Below, in pieces: positions 32,669 to 40,678 of a DNA stretch of 50,578 bases. Position 1 is the first letter of the stretch. The number at the start of each line of letters is the position of its first letter. The position numbers and the translations under genes are program-made. Location: assembly GCF_022712275.1 (NCBI RefSeq), contig NZ_JALAGU010000012.1, positions 1 to 50,578 of the forward strand. Reading direction: 5' to 3'. The DNA comes from Corynebacterium sp. GTDB taxonomy: Bacteria; Actinomycetota; Actinomycetes; Mycobacteriales; Mycobacteriaceae. Under the pieces are notes generated by a model. That model ran no database searches, was not told the origin of the DNA, and saw only the letters and a list, made by a program, of their open reading frames with translations.

Positions 32669-35600
32669 TTCCAACGAGGACCCCGAGCAAAAGCCCGGTC
32701 AGCGCCACCGGTTCCGCGCGACCGGTGGACCGTCGAAGCCGACCCGGCGTCCGGCGTCCGCGGCCGCGGCATCCACCGGGTCTTCCCGTGCTGTTCCGGG
32801 TTCCGCCGCCGAGGCGGACGCCGCGGTCTCGGCCGAGTCCGCTCTCTCGGGCCGGTCGAAGGCCACGACCGTCACCGTGGACGCGGACGGTGCAGTGGAC
32901 GGGAAGCCGAGTGACGCCGACGTGGTGCGCACGACCGGTTCCATGGCCTTCGCCACGCTGTTGAGCCGTATCACCGGCTTCCTGCGCACCGTACTCATCA
33001 GTTCGGCACTGGGCGGGGCGATCGCCTCGGCCTTCAACACGGCCAACGTCCTGCCGAACCTCATCACCGAGCTGGTGCTCGGTGCGGTGCTCACCAGTCT
33101 GGTGATCCCGCTGCTGGTCCGGGCCGAGAAGGAGGACTCCGACCGGGGCGAGGCGTTCATCAGACGACTGGTCACGCTGACCTTCACCCTGATGATGACC
33201 GTGACGGTCGTCGCTGTCTTCGCCGCGCCACTGCTGACCAGGATGTCGCTGGGTGGAGACAGCAAGGTCAACGTAGGCATGTCCACGGCCTTCGCCTACC
33301 TGGTCCTGCCGCAGATCGTCTTCTACGCGATGTTCGCGGTGTTGATGGCTGTCCTCAACACGAAGGGCTACTTCAAACCCGGTGCCTGGGCCCCGGTCGT
33401 CAACAACGTGGTGACGATCGGGGTACTGAGCCTCTACTGGCTGCTGCCGCAGGACTCGAAGCTCTCCCCGAATGACTCGGTGACCATCACCGATCCGCAC
33501 ATCATGCTGCTGGGTCTGGGCACCACCTTCGGTGTCGTGGTGCAGGCACTGATCATGGTGCCGTACCTGAAGAAGGCCGGCGTCAACCTGCGTCCGCTGT
33601 GGGGCCTGGACGACCGGCTCAGGCAGTTCGGTGGAATGGCCCTGGCCATCGTCGTCTACGTGGCGATCTCCCAGGTCGGATTCATCCTCAACAACCGCAT
33701 CGCGGCGGGCTCGGACGACACCGCCCCGACCATCTACACGCAGGCGTGGCAGCTGCTGCAGATGCCCTACGGCATCATCGGCGTCACCCTGCTCACCGCG
33801 TTCATGCCGCGCCTGTCTCGCAATGCCGCCGACGGCGACGACAAGGCCGTGGTGAAGGACCTGACGACGGCATCGCGGCTGACGATGCTGGCGATGGTGC
33901 CGGTGATCATCTACCTCACCGCCTTCGGCACGGTCATCGGCCCGGCCCTGTTCGCCTACGGTTCCTTCTCCCCGGACGCGGCGAACGTCCTGGGCTGGAC
34001 GGTCAGTTTCTCCGCGTTCACCCTGATCCCCTACTCCCTGGTTCTGCTGCACCTGCGCGTCTTCTACGCCCGCGAGGAGGTGTGGACACCGACCTTCATC
34101 ATCGGTGGAATCACGGTGACCAAGCTGGTGCTCGCCTATCTTGCGCCGCACATCGCCAGTGAACCGCGCCTCGTGGTGGTCCTGCTGGGTGCGGCGAACG
34201 GCATGGGTTTCGTCACCGGTGCGATCATCGGCCACCGGCTGCTCAAGCGTTCCCTGGGGCACCTGGGCATGCGCAGCGTGGCGAAGACCGCACTGTGGGC
34301 CCTGGGTGCGTCCGTCATCGCGGCACTCATCGCCTGGCGGGTGGACGCCCTGCTCACCGCCTTCGTTGTCAGTGACTCCTCCTCCATCGGCTACATCGTG
34401 CGCCTGCTGATCACCGGAGTGGTCTTCCTGATCCTCGCCGGCATCATGCTGTCATTCTCGAAGCTGCCGGAGGTCCTCACCATCGGTGCGGCCCTGGCGA
34501 GGCTGCCGCTGGTCGGCCGGTTCTTCCGCAAGGCCGCGGTCGCCGCCGCCCAACTGGAGGAGAACGCCCCTGCCACCGGCTCCACCACGAGGATCACCGA
34601 CATGTCCTTCGGCGACAACTCCGGAATGGGCACCGGCCTCGTCGGTGCGCTGCCGCCGCTGTCCGCCGGGCGGGTCCGCGGGCCGCGCCTGGTGCCGGGT
34701 GCGCCGATCCTGCAGGGCCGGTTCCGGCTGCTCGCCGACCACGGTGGCTCGCCGACCGCCCGACTGTGGCAGGCCCGCGACAACGCCGACGGTGACCTGG
34801 TAGCCCTGACCGTCATCGACACGCTGAAGTCTGGCCGGTCGGCCTCCGAGATCGTGGCGGCGTCCGCCCGGCTCGCCGACGCCACGGCAACCTCGCCGGC
34901 GGTCGCGCTGGTCCGGGAGATCTGCAACGCGGGTTCCGTGGTGGTCATCGTCTCGGACTGGACCCAGGGTTCCCCGCTGACCCGGGCCGCGGAGTCCGGT
35001 CCGGATCCGCTGGCGGCGGGCTACGCCATGGCCGATCTGGCGGACGCCGCAGGTGCCGGCTGTTCGCTCGGTATCGACCACCGCAACCGGCTGCGGATCA
35101 GCACCGAGGGCCGCGCCGTCCTCGCCTTCCCGGGCCTGGTCCCGACCGATGCGGGAACGGACGCCGGCCCGGGCGACGTGCATGCCATCGGCGTCTCCCT
35201 TGACCTGCTCCTTGCCGGGGTACCCGGTGCACCGGAGTCCGTCCCTGCCGAGCTCACCTCGATCGTGGACGCCGCCCGGTCCGGCGGAATCACCGACGGC
35301 CATGAGCTGGCCCGGCAACTGCGCAGTGCCACCCGTCCGTCGGACGACCCGCACACCGGCCCGCACCTGGCGGCCACCGCAGACGTCACCCCGGAGGTCA
35401 CCGACCGGGCCGGTTTCGGCGCCGCCCCGGAGAACCGTGGACGCCTGGCGGCCATCGGTGTCGCGACCGTCGCCGGTGTCATCGCGGTCGTCGCGGTGAT
35501 CGTCATCGCCCTGGCCTTCTTCGGTGGTGACCGGAAGGATTCGCCGGTGACCACGGACTCGATCCTCGGCGGCCCGGGGCTGGGCACCATCGGTGTGCAG

Positions 35601-36155
35601 CAGCCGACGGAGGCAGTGGAATGGTCCCCGGTCGACGGCCGCGGCACCCCGGACAATCCGGAGGACGCCCCACTGGCGATCGACGGGAACCCGGACACCG
35701 CCTGGGCGAGTGCCCAGTACCAGGTGCAGTTCGGTCCGACGGACTCCTCGGTGAAGGAGGGTATCGGCCTGCTGCTGACCCTTCCGCAGGCCACGGCCCT
35801 GACCGAGGTCCAGCTGACCGGAGTCAACCCGGGGATGACCGTCGAACTGCGCACCGGGTCCGGTGACATCACCTCACTGGACCAGACCACACTGCTGGCC
35901 ACCGGCATCTCGGAGGGCGACACGCTGAGCCTGGCGCCGGACGGGGACGGTGTGACGGCCGACGGTGAACAGGGGACGAAGGACCTGCCGGATCCGGAGG
36001 ACCGGGTGCTGCTGTGGATCACCGGCCTTCCGATGCCGGATGCCGCGCAGGTCGCGGAGATCACGGTGCACGGCGCACCGAAGGTGACGAAGGAGGACGG
36101 CGCCGCGGAGGGTACCGGGGCACCCTCTGCCGGGGAGACCGTCCCGGCAGAGTAG
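32649..36155 (+). CDS. murJ: MurJ/MviN lipid II flippase fused to a pseudokinase and extracytoplasmic domain
   Basis: 1168 residues, the layout of mycobacterial MviN (Rv3910, ~1184 aa). A basic cytosolic tail (~1-95), 14-helix MurJ core (~95-655), a kinase-like domain (~688-860: RFRLLADHGGSPTARLWQARD), a TM (~931-959) and an outer domain of F5/8-like beta type. The kinase-like part has no VAIK lysine (ALTVID), no HRD aspartate (IDHRNRL) and no DFG, so it is a pseudokinase. In mycobacteria PknB phosphorylates it to bind FhaA and control wall synthesis. MMVHVTDSNED... start; ATG 32652 or GTG 32661 possible. Confidence 0.95.
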   Translation: MMVHVTDSNEDPEQKPGQRHRFRATGGPSKPTRRPASAAAASTGSSRAVPGSAAEADAAVSAESALSGRSKATTVTVDADGAVDGKPSDADVVRTTGSMAFATLLSRITGFLRTVLISSALGGAIASAFNTANVLPNLITELVLGAVLTSLVIPLLVRAEKEDSDRGEAFIRRLVTLTFTLMMTVTVVAVFAAPLLTRMSLGGDSKVNVGMSTAFAYLVLPQIVFYAMFAVLMAVLNTKGYFKPGAWAPVVNNVVTIGVLSLYWLLPQDSKLSPNDSVTITDPHIMLLGLGTTFGVVVQALIMVPYLKKAGVNLRPLWGLDDRLRQFGGMALAIVVYVAISQVGFILNNRIAAGSDDTAPTIYTQAWQLLQMPYGIIGVTLLTAFMPRLSRNAADGDDKAVVKDLTTASRLTMLAMVPVIIYLTAFGTVIGPALFAYGSFSPDAANVLGWTVSFSAFTLIPYSLVLLHLRVFYAREEVWTPTFIIGGITVTKLVLAYLAPHIASEPRLVVVLLGAANGMGFVTGAIIGHRLLKRSLGHLGMRSVAKTALWALGASVIAALIAWRVDALLTAFVVSDSSSIGYIVRLLITGVVFLILAGIMLSFSKLPEVLTIGAALARLPLVGRFFRKAAVAAAQLEENAPATGSTTRITDMSFGDNSGMGTGLVGALPPLSAGRVRGPRLVPGAPILQGRFRLLADHGGSPTARLWQARDNADGDLVALTVIDTLKSGRSASEIVAASARLADATATSPAVALVREICNAGSVVVIVSDWTQGSPLTRAAESGPDPLAAGYAMADLADAAGAGCSLGIDHRNRLRISTEGRAVLAFPGLVPTDAGTDAGPGDVHAIGVSLDLLLAGVPGAPESVPAELTSIVDAARSGGITDGHELARQLRSATRPSDDPHTGPHLAATADVTPEVTDRAGFGAAPENRGRLAAIGVATVAGVIAVVAVIVIALAFFGGDRKDSPVTTDSILGGPGLGTIGVQQPTEAVEWSPVDGRGTPDNPEDAPLAIDGNPDTAWASAQYQVQFGPTDSSVKEGIGLLLTLPQATALTEVQLTGVNPGMTVELRTGSGDITSLDQTTLLATGISEGDTLSLAPDGDGVTADGEQGTKDLPDPEDRVLLWITGLPMPDAAQVAEITVHGAPKVTKEDGAAEGTGAPSAGETVPAE

Positions 36156-36179
36156 GGGCGCCAGGGGGAGCAGGTCCGG

Positions 36180-37589
36180 TTACAGCCGGGCCTGCGTCCA
36201 GGCCTCGATCTCGTCGGTGCCGAAGGGCATGAGGTCGGCCGAGAGGTTCTCGTGGCCGTCGGCGGTGATGACGAGGTCGTCCTCGATACGCACGCCGATG
36301 CCGCGGAACTCCGGCGGCACGGACAGGTCGTTGACATGGAAGTACAGGCCGGGCTCGAGGGTGTGGACCATGCCGGGTTCGAGCATGGCGTCCTGGTAGT
36401 CCTCGTAGGGGGAGTGGCTGCAGTCGTGGACGTCGAGGCCGAGGTGGTGGCCGACGCCGCAGACGATGTAGCGGCGATGGTGCTGGCCGTCGGCCGACAG
36501 TGCTTCGTCGACGGAGACCGGCAGCAGGCCGAGGTCGTCGAGACCTTCGGCGAGGACCTGCATCGAGGCGAAGTGGAAGTCACTGTAGCGGTGGCACGGA
36601 GTGCAGACGGCCAGGCCGGCACGCTGGGAGGCGACGACGATGTCGTACACGGCACGCTGGGCGTCGGTGAACGTCCCTGAGACCGGGATGGTGCGGGTGA
36701 CGTCCGCGGTGTAGCGGGACTCCATCTCGATACCCATGTCGAGCAGGGCGAGGTCACCGTCGCGGACGGGCCCGTCGTTGCGGGTCCAGTGCAGGTGGGC
36801 GGCGTGGCCGGCGGCGGCGACGATGGTCGCGTATCCGACGTCGACACCGTAGGTGCGCGCCGCCCGGTCGAAGGTGCCCTGGAGCCAGCGCTCGCCGCGC
36901 TCCATGGTCTTCGCGGTGGCGATCTGGCCGACGGTCTGCTCGAAGCCGAGGACGGTGGCGGAGACCGCGGCCCGCATCTGGTCGATTTCCCAGGCGTCCT
37001 TGATCTGCCGGAGCCGGTCGGCGACACGACGGGCGTCCGCGTCGGCACGGATGTCGAACCTGTGGGCCAGGGCGTCGGGGATCCGGCCGAGGCCACGGAA
37101 CGGGCCGCCGAGGGTTGTCAGGTCGTCGTCGAGGTCGCTGAGCGGCCGGACGTCGATGCCCAGTGCCGTCGACCATTCGGCGGGTCCGGTCATCGCGCCG
37201 ACCCACAGTTCGCCGTAGGCGGCGTTGCCGAAGAAGTCCGGGTCGGCGGGGCCGGCGGGCTGCTGGGTGTAGAGGGTGGTGCTGGTGTCCGTGAGGACCA
37301 GGTAGGACTCGTCGACCCCCATGCCGGTGAACCAGAGGAAGGTGGAGCTGGCGCGGAAGGCGTGGTCGTTGTCGTCGTTGCGCACACGCGGCAGTCCGGA
37401 ACCGATGACGAAGACGCCGTCACCGGGGCGGTCCACGGCGGCGAGGAAGCGTTCACGGTGCGCCTGTGCTGCCTCGGCTGCCCCCGGTGTGAGGGTGGGG
37501 GTGCGGTCGAGCGGACCCCAGTTCTCCGAGATGACGGCGTTGAATCCGGACGCCTCGCGGATCTTCGGGATCCTGCGCTGACCTTCCAT
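36180..37589 (-). CDS. pepP: Aminopeptidase P family protein (Xaa-Pro aminopeptidase)
   Basis: 469 residues. An N-terminal creatinase-like domain is followed by a pita-bread domain with metal ligands LLDMGIEMESRYTADVTRTIPVSG (two Asp), GVGHHLGLDVHDC (His), LEPGLY (Glu) and GIGVRIEDDLVIT (Glu). It removes N-terminal residues before proline; intracellular. ATG 37589 has AGGAGAG upstream; the longer frame to 37931 covers the next gene's opposite frame and is not used. It is transcribed away from murJ's end, with 24 bp between them. Confidence 0.94.
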   Translation of the reverse strand: MEGQRRIPKIREASGFNAVISENWGPLDRTPTLTPGAAEAAQAHRERFLAAVDRPGDGVFVIGSGLPRVRNDDNDHAFRASSTFLWFTGMGVDESYLVLTDTSTTLYTQQPAGPADPDFFGNAAYGELWVGAMTGPAEWSTALGIDVRPLSDLDDDLTTLGGPFRGLGRIPDALAHRFDIRADADARRVADRLRQIKDAWEIDQMRAAVSATVLGFEQTVGQIATAKTMERGERWLQGTFDRAARTYGVDVGYATIVAAAGHAAHLHWTRNDGPVRDGDLALLDMGIEMESRYTADVTRTIPVSGTFTDAQRAVYDIVVASQRAGLAVCTPCHRYSDFHFASMQVLAEGLDDLGLLPVSVDEALSADGQHHRRYIVCGVGHHLGLDVHDCSHSPYEDYQDAMLEPGMVHTLEPGLYFHVNDLSVPPEFRGIGVRIEDDLVITADGHENLSADLMPFGTDEIEAWTQARL

Positions 37590-37650
37590 GGGGTGCTCTC
37601 CTGTCGTTCGCGGTGTTCTCGCGGTTCTCACTCTACGAGACCCCTTCTGT

Positions 37651-38217
37651 TCACAGCACTGCGCAGTCCCGGAGGAAGCCGGTGAGTTCTGTCGGGTCGC
37701 CGTGGTCGAGCGTTGCCAGGGCATGCTCCAGCTCGATCCGGCGCGACCGGGGGACCAGTGGGACACGGTGACCGGTGGGCAGCAGGTCCGCAGCCAGGCC
37801 GATCTGGGCGGACGCCAGGTCGCGGCGTCCTTCCTCGTCAGCGACGACACCGGCTGCGTAGCGGGCGAGGGCCTCGTCCACCGTGACCTGTCCACCCTCT
37901 TCGGTGTCTGCGCTGCCGACCGTACGGGCACACCGGGTGCATCGGGCGGCGAGATCGAGGACGCGACGTTCCTCGTCGAGCAGGTATCCGCCGACGGTCA
38001 CTCCGCCGAGCAGGGTGTGGACCTCCGGCAGGGTCATCGTGCCGTCCTCGAGGGCGGTCATGTTCCACACCAGGCGGGGGACCGCCCCGGTGAAGGAGGC
38101 GACGGCCTCGGTGACGCCGACGTGGCGGATCCGGTCGCGGAGTGCTGTCGGCGGGACCAGGCGAGGGCCGACGGGTTCGCGGTGCGTCGGCGTCGTTCGC
38201 AGAGGTGTTCGTGTCAT
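37651..38217 (-). CDS. Fic-like protein with degenerate active-site motif (pseudo-Fic)
   Basis: 188 residues. Residues ~30-95 (VTEAVASFTGAVPRL, LEDGTMTLPEVHTLLGGVTVGG, ERRVLDLA) resemble the Fic N-terminal helix bundle (…EGN.lTlpev..lL.gvtvgG). The C-terminal half (~128-188, ...VPLVPRSRRIELEHALATL, TELTGFLRDCAVL) resembles the end of Fic proteins. The catalytic loop HPFxxGNGRR appears as GVVADEEGRR (123-132): H, F, G and N are all replaced. Typical Fic proteins are longer, so ~90 residues are missing. AMPylation is unlikely. ATGA overlap with the XRE gene (38214-38217). My alignment, not a search result. Confidence 0.55.
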   Translation of the reverse strand: MTRTPLRTTPTHREPVGPRLVPPTALRDRIRHVGVTEAVASFTGAVPRLVWNMTALEDGTMTLPEVHTLLGGVTVGGYLLDEERRVLDLAARCTRCARTVGSADTEEGGQVTVDEALARYAAGVVADEEGRRDLASAQIGLAADLLPTGHRVPLVPRSRRIELEHALATLDHGDPTELTGFLRDCAVL

Positions 38218-39011
38218 GTCCACCACGACCTGGCGATGTCGAGAGCATGTCGTTCCGCCACGGGACCGAGGCCGCAGGCGTCGATGACCTGTCGGACCGG
38301 GGCGACGAAGCGGACCCCGTCGTGCTCCGAGAGGTCGCGGAAGAGGCGGTCGTCGCCGGCCGCGACGATGACGTCGGCGCGGGCCGGGTCGCGGACGCTG
38401 CGGTGGGTGTCGGCGAGCGCTGCGACGGCAGCCGTCACATCACTGACCCAGAGGATGCCCGGCACCTCGGACACCCCGGAGAAAGAAGGTGCCGCTCCTC
38501 CGGAGACCGCCCAGAAGCCGTGTGCGGCGTCCCCGGCAGAGGCGAGTCGCAGGGGGTCCGACCGGCCCCTGAGGTAGGCGGCGCCTTCCCGGTGGCGCAG
38601 GTCCGAGGCCCGGCCGGCAGCGCAGAGAACCTGCAGTGTCGCCGCGGTGATCTGCTGGTCAGGAGCACTCTTCACGCCGGCCGCGATGCGTTCCAGCCGG
38701 TGCATCCAGGACCGTACGCCGGCGGGGATACTGTCCTGGGACTGCTCCTGGGACTGCTTCGGGGCGGCCAGCAGGAGGTCGGCGGCGATGGCGGCGTCCG
38801 GGTCGCTGAGTGGCCTGAGCTGCACTGTCATGTCCTTGCCGTGGACGATCGCGAGTTCCCTGAGCGTGGTCAGGGTGGGCTCGACAGCACCGTTGCTGAT
38901 GCGGTGGAGCGTGGATCGGTTGATCCCGGCACGACGTGAGACATCGGTGGCGGTCCATCCGTCGGGGATGGACGCCACCTCCGTCACGACATCGTCCAGG
39001 GTGTGTTGCAC
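38214..39011 (-). CDS. XRE-type HTH protein with AbiEi-like C-terminal domain
   Basis: 265 residues from GTG 39011. HTH at ~20-45 (TATDVSRRAGINRSTLHRISNG). A middle region follows, then ~160-265 (...WVSDVTAAVAALADT..., GVRFVAPVRQVIDACGLGPVAERHALDIARSWW) resembles the C-terminal part of type IV toxin-antitoxin AbiEi antitoxins. The GTG lies 7 nt after TAGTAT (39024-39019), so the mRNA is probably leaderless; the longer frame start at 39101 is not favoured. A 20-bp palindrome (39033-39052) covers the expected -35, suggesting autorepression. Followed by the pseudo-Fic gene through an ATGA overlap. Confidence 0.65.
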   Translation of the reverse strand: MQHTLDDVVTEVASIPDGWTATDVSRRAGINRSTLHRISNGAVEPTLTTLRELAIVHGKDMTVQLRPLSDPDAAIAADLLLAAPKQSQEQSQDSIPAGVRSWMHRLERIAAGVKSAPDQQITAATLQVLCAAGRASDLRHREGAAYLRGRSDPLRLASAGDAAHGFWAVSGGAAPSFSGVSEVPGILWVSDVTAAVAALADTHRSVRDPARADVIVAAGDDRLFRDLSEHDGVRFVAPVRQVIDACGLGPVAERHALDIARSWWT

Positions 39012-39032
39012 GCATGCAATACTACAGGCATA

Positions 39033-39052
39033 GTGGTGCATGTATGCACCAC
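39033..39052. promoter_or_regulatory. Palindromic operator of the XRE gene
   Basis: GTGGTGCAT-GT-ATGCACCAC, 9-bp perfect arms. It covers the -35 zone of the leftward promoter with -10 TAGTAT (39024-39019). A related weaker repeat TTGCA-CGCA-TGCAA (39006-39019) overlaps the start. Autoregulation is inferred. Confidence 0.6.
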
Positions 39053-39100
39053 CACTGGTCCGGACGGACGGGATTGCGGGCAATGCCCCGGTCGCGACCA

Positions 39101-39130
39101 TTCGGATATATAGTGGAGATGTTCGAATAT
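39101..39130 (+). promoter_or_regulatory. Promoter of the VbhA-like gene with direct repeats
   Basis: TATAGT (39109-39114) may be the -10. TTCGGATAT (39101-39109) and TTCGAATAT (39122-39130) flank it 21 bp apart, about two helical turns. Confidence 0.35.
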
Positions 39131-39197
39131 GTGCCGTAGGACGTCCGCCCGGATGACAGACTGGGCCCGTTCCGCATCCGGCACGAGAGGAGCCCCC

Positions 39198-39386
39198 GTG
39201 ACAGACACCACCACCCCTACCGACCGCTACCGCTACGCATTCCCCGACGCCTTCGCCGGCCTCACTGCGCGCCAGGCCGATATCCTGGCCGACACCCTCA
39301 CTCTCGGAACACAGCGGGGCACGTCGGTGTCCACGGCGACCGCCCGTGATATCTCCGCGAAGATCCGCGGTCTGCTCGCCGACTGA
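39198..39386 (+). CDS. Small VbhA-like protein (Fic antitoxin family)
   Basis: 62 residues from GTG 39198 (AGGAG 8-12 nt upstream). AFAGLTARQADILADTLTL, then LTLGTQRG with GTSVSTATARDISAKIRGLL. The spacing from the RG to the second Gly before LL is identical to VbhA of Bartonella (...LEG...VVVGEL), but the inhibitory motif S/TxxxE-G is degraded (E to R). Family assignment is by my alignment only. It diverges from the XRE/pseudo-Fic operon. Without the alignment it would be a hypothetical protein. Confidence 0.5.
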   Translation: MTDTTTPTDRYRYAFPDAFAGLTARQADILADTLTLGTQRGTSVSTATARDISAKIRGLLAD

Positions 39387-39575
39387 TCTGGCGCACAGAT
39401 GATCGGTTAGGTGACACTGACTGGTTTCATGTGCGGCGGCCAGCCGTCAGTTCCGGATGCCGGGGAAGGATCCGGAGCTGCCCTCAGATCACACGACGAC
39501 CACCGGGAATATCGGCGGTTCCTTTCGCGCATCCGGCGGATATGCATGTCATGGCGTTCCACTTCTCATGGCCCC

Positions 39576-39599
39576 CTCCGGTTTCACGTGAAACCGGAG
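39576..39599. other. parS: parS site (24-bp palindrome)
   Basis: CTCCGGTTTCACGTGAAACC with GGAG flank; core GTTTCACGTGAAAC at 39581-39594, the ParB core motif. Confidence 0.9.
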
Positions 39600-39657
39600 A
39601 ACTTCGGGAGTGCGCATGACGCATTCAGCGCCACCGCGCCACCGCTCAGACATACCC

Positions 39658-39671
39658 GTTTCACGTGAAAC
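39658..39671. other. parS: parS site
   Basis: Core GTTTCACGTGAAAC perfect, 64 bp from the previous site. Confidence 0.9.
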
Positions 39672-39992
39672 ACCTGCTACACCGACACGTCCCTGCACCG
39701 ATTCGAACCCATATACCAAATATGTGATTACATGGTTCGTATTCGTAGTTCTACACAACTGTGGCCGACGGGACCCTCCCGGACCTCCGACTGACCATTC
39801 GCGACACCTCGCGGTATCACTGCAGGCCATCCGGCCCACTGTGGACAACTCATCCACAGGACCGGGCGCCCCGGGCCCCATTTCCACCCTGATCGCGGAA
39901 AACCCCGCTACACTGCGACTCACGGATACTCCACCAGCTTGAACAGAAGCATGGGGCGGTGGAGACGGGGATATCACGAGGGGATAGCCACA

Positions 39993-40652
39993 GTGACCGC
40001 TGTACTTCCGGCACAGATGCCGGCAATTGACCAGACCATCACCGACCACGACAAGCTCACCGACGCACAGCTACTGCAACGTCACTGTGACGGTTGCAGA
40101 CGGTCCTACCGGGTTCTCATCACCCGTCATGAACGACTACTGACATGGACTCTCCACCACCTGCGGATAGCGCCTGAGCACCACGCGGACATTCTGCAGG
40201 ACGCACTACTGAAGGTTCACCGCCAGGCGGCGTCTTTCCGGGGGAACGGGGGAGCGGGGCCCTGGCTCCGCACCATACTCACCAACACCGCACTGACCCA
40301 TCTGCGCGACACCGGGCGTCGCCGCGAAGAGGTCGATGCAGGGGACGACGGACTCCTCGACAGACTCCGCCACACCCCGGACACCCGGGTCATGGACGCC
40401 GGTCGCACCGTCCAACGCCTCGTTCTCGTCGAGGCGGTCAACACCCTGCATCCGGGCCTCCGCGAGACGGTCGTCCTGTCAGATCTGCACGGTCTGTCGA
40501 TGGAGGACGTGTCCTCCCGCACCGGTGTGCCGGTCGGCACCGTGAAGTCACGGCTGAGCCGCGCACGCCGCCAGTTGCGTAACCATCTCACCACCGCCGG
40601 GCTGGTCCCGACGGTCCGGGTTTCGCCCACAGCGGACACGCGTACAGCGTGA
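39993..40652 (+). CDS. sigM: ECF RNA polymerase sigma factor SigM
   Basis: 219 residues from GTG 39993 (GAGGGGA upstream). Region 2 (~35-105: LLTWTLHHLRIAPEHHADILQDALLKVHRQAASFRG) and region 4 (~155-200: GLRETVVLSDLHGLSMEDVSSRTGVPVGTVKSRLSRARRQL). TTG 39939 and ATG 39951 in frame are less likely. In C. glutamicum SigM directs disulfide-stress genes including trxB/trx, which follow directly here. No anti-sigma gene lies between them. Confidence 0.9.
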   Translation: MTAVLPAQMPAIDQTITDHDKLTDAQLLQRHCDGCRRSYRVLITRHERLLTWTLHHLRIAPEHHADILQDALLKVHRQAASFRGNGGAGPWLRTILTNTALTHLRDTGRRREEVDAGDDGLLDRLRHTPDTRVMDAGRTVQRLVLVEAVNTLHPGLRETVVLSDLHGLSMEDVSSRTGVPVGTVKSRLSRARRQLRNHLTTAGLVPTVRVSPTADTRTA

Positions 40653-40664
40653 GCCTGTGGGGTC

Positions 40665-40670
40665 TAAGAT
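40665..40670 (+). promoter_or_regulatory. -10 element (TAAGAT) of trxB
   Basis: Ends 8 nt before ATG 40679. Confidence 0.45.
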
Positions 40671-40678
40671 CGGACCCC

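Larger units (their letters stand above)
39385..39992. other. Non-coding region with two parS sites and a DnaA-box pair
   Basis: Between the VbhA-like gene and sigM. A small GATCTG-GCGCA-CAGAT(C) hairpin follows the gene (39385-39404). Two parS palindromes lie at 39581-39594 and 39658-39671. A DnaA box TTGTCCACA (39840-39848, -) sits beside TCATCCACA (39850-39858, +). TACACT at 39909-39914 is a candidate sigM -10. No gene seen. Confidence 0.6.

Noticed and set aside
39695..39715. tRNA-like T-arm (ATTCGAACCC)
   Set aside because: The neighbouring bases do not form T-arm or acceptor stems; no tRNA. A phage attachment remnant is possible but unsupported.
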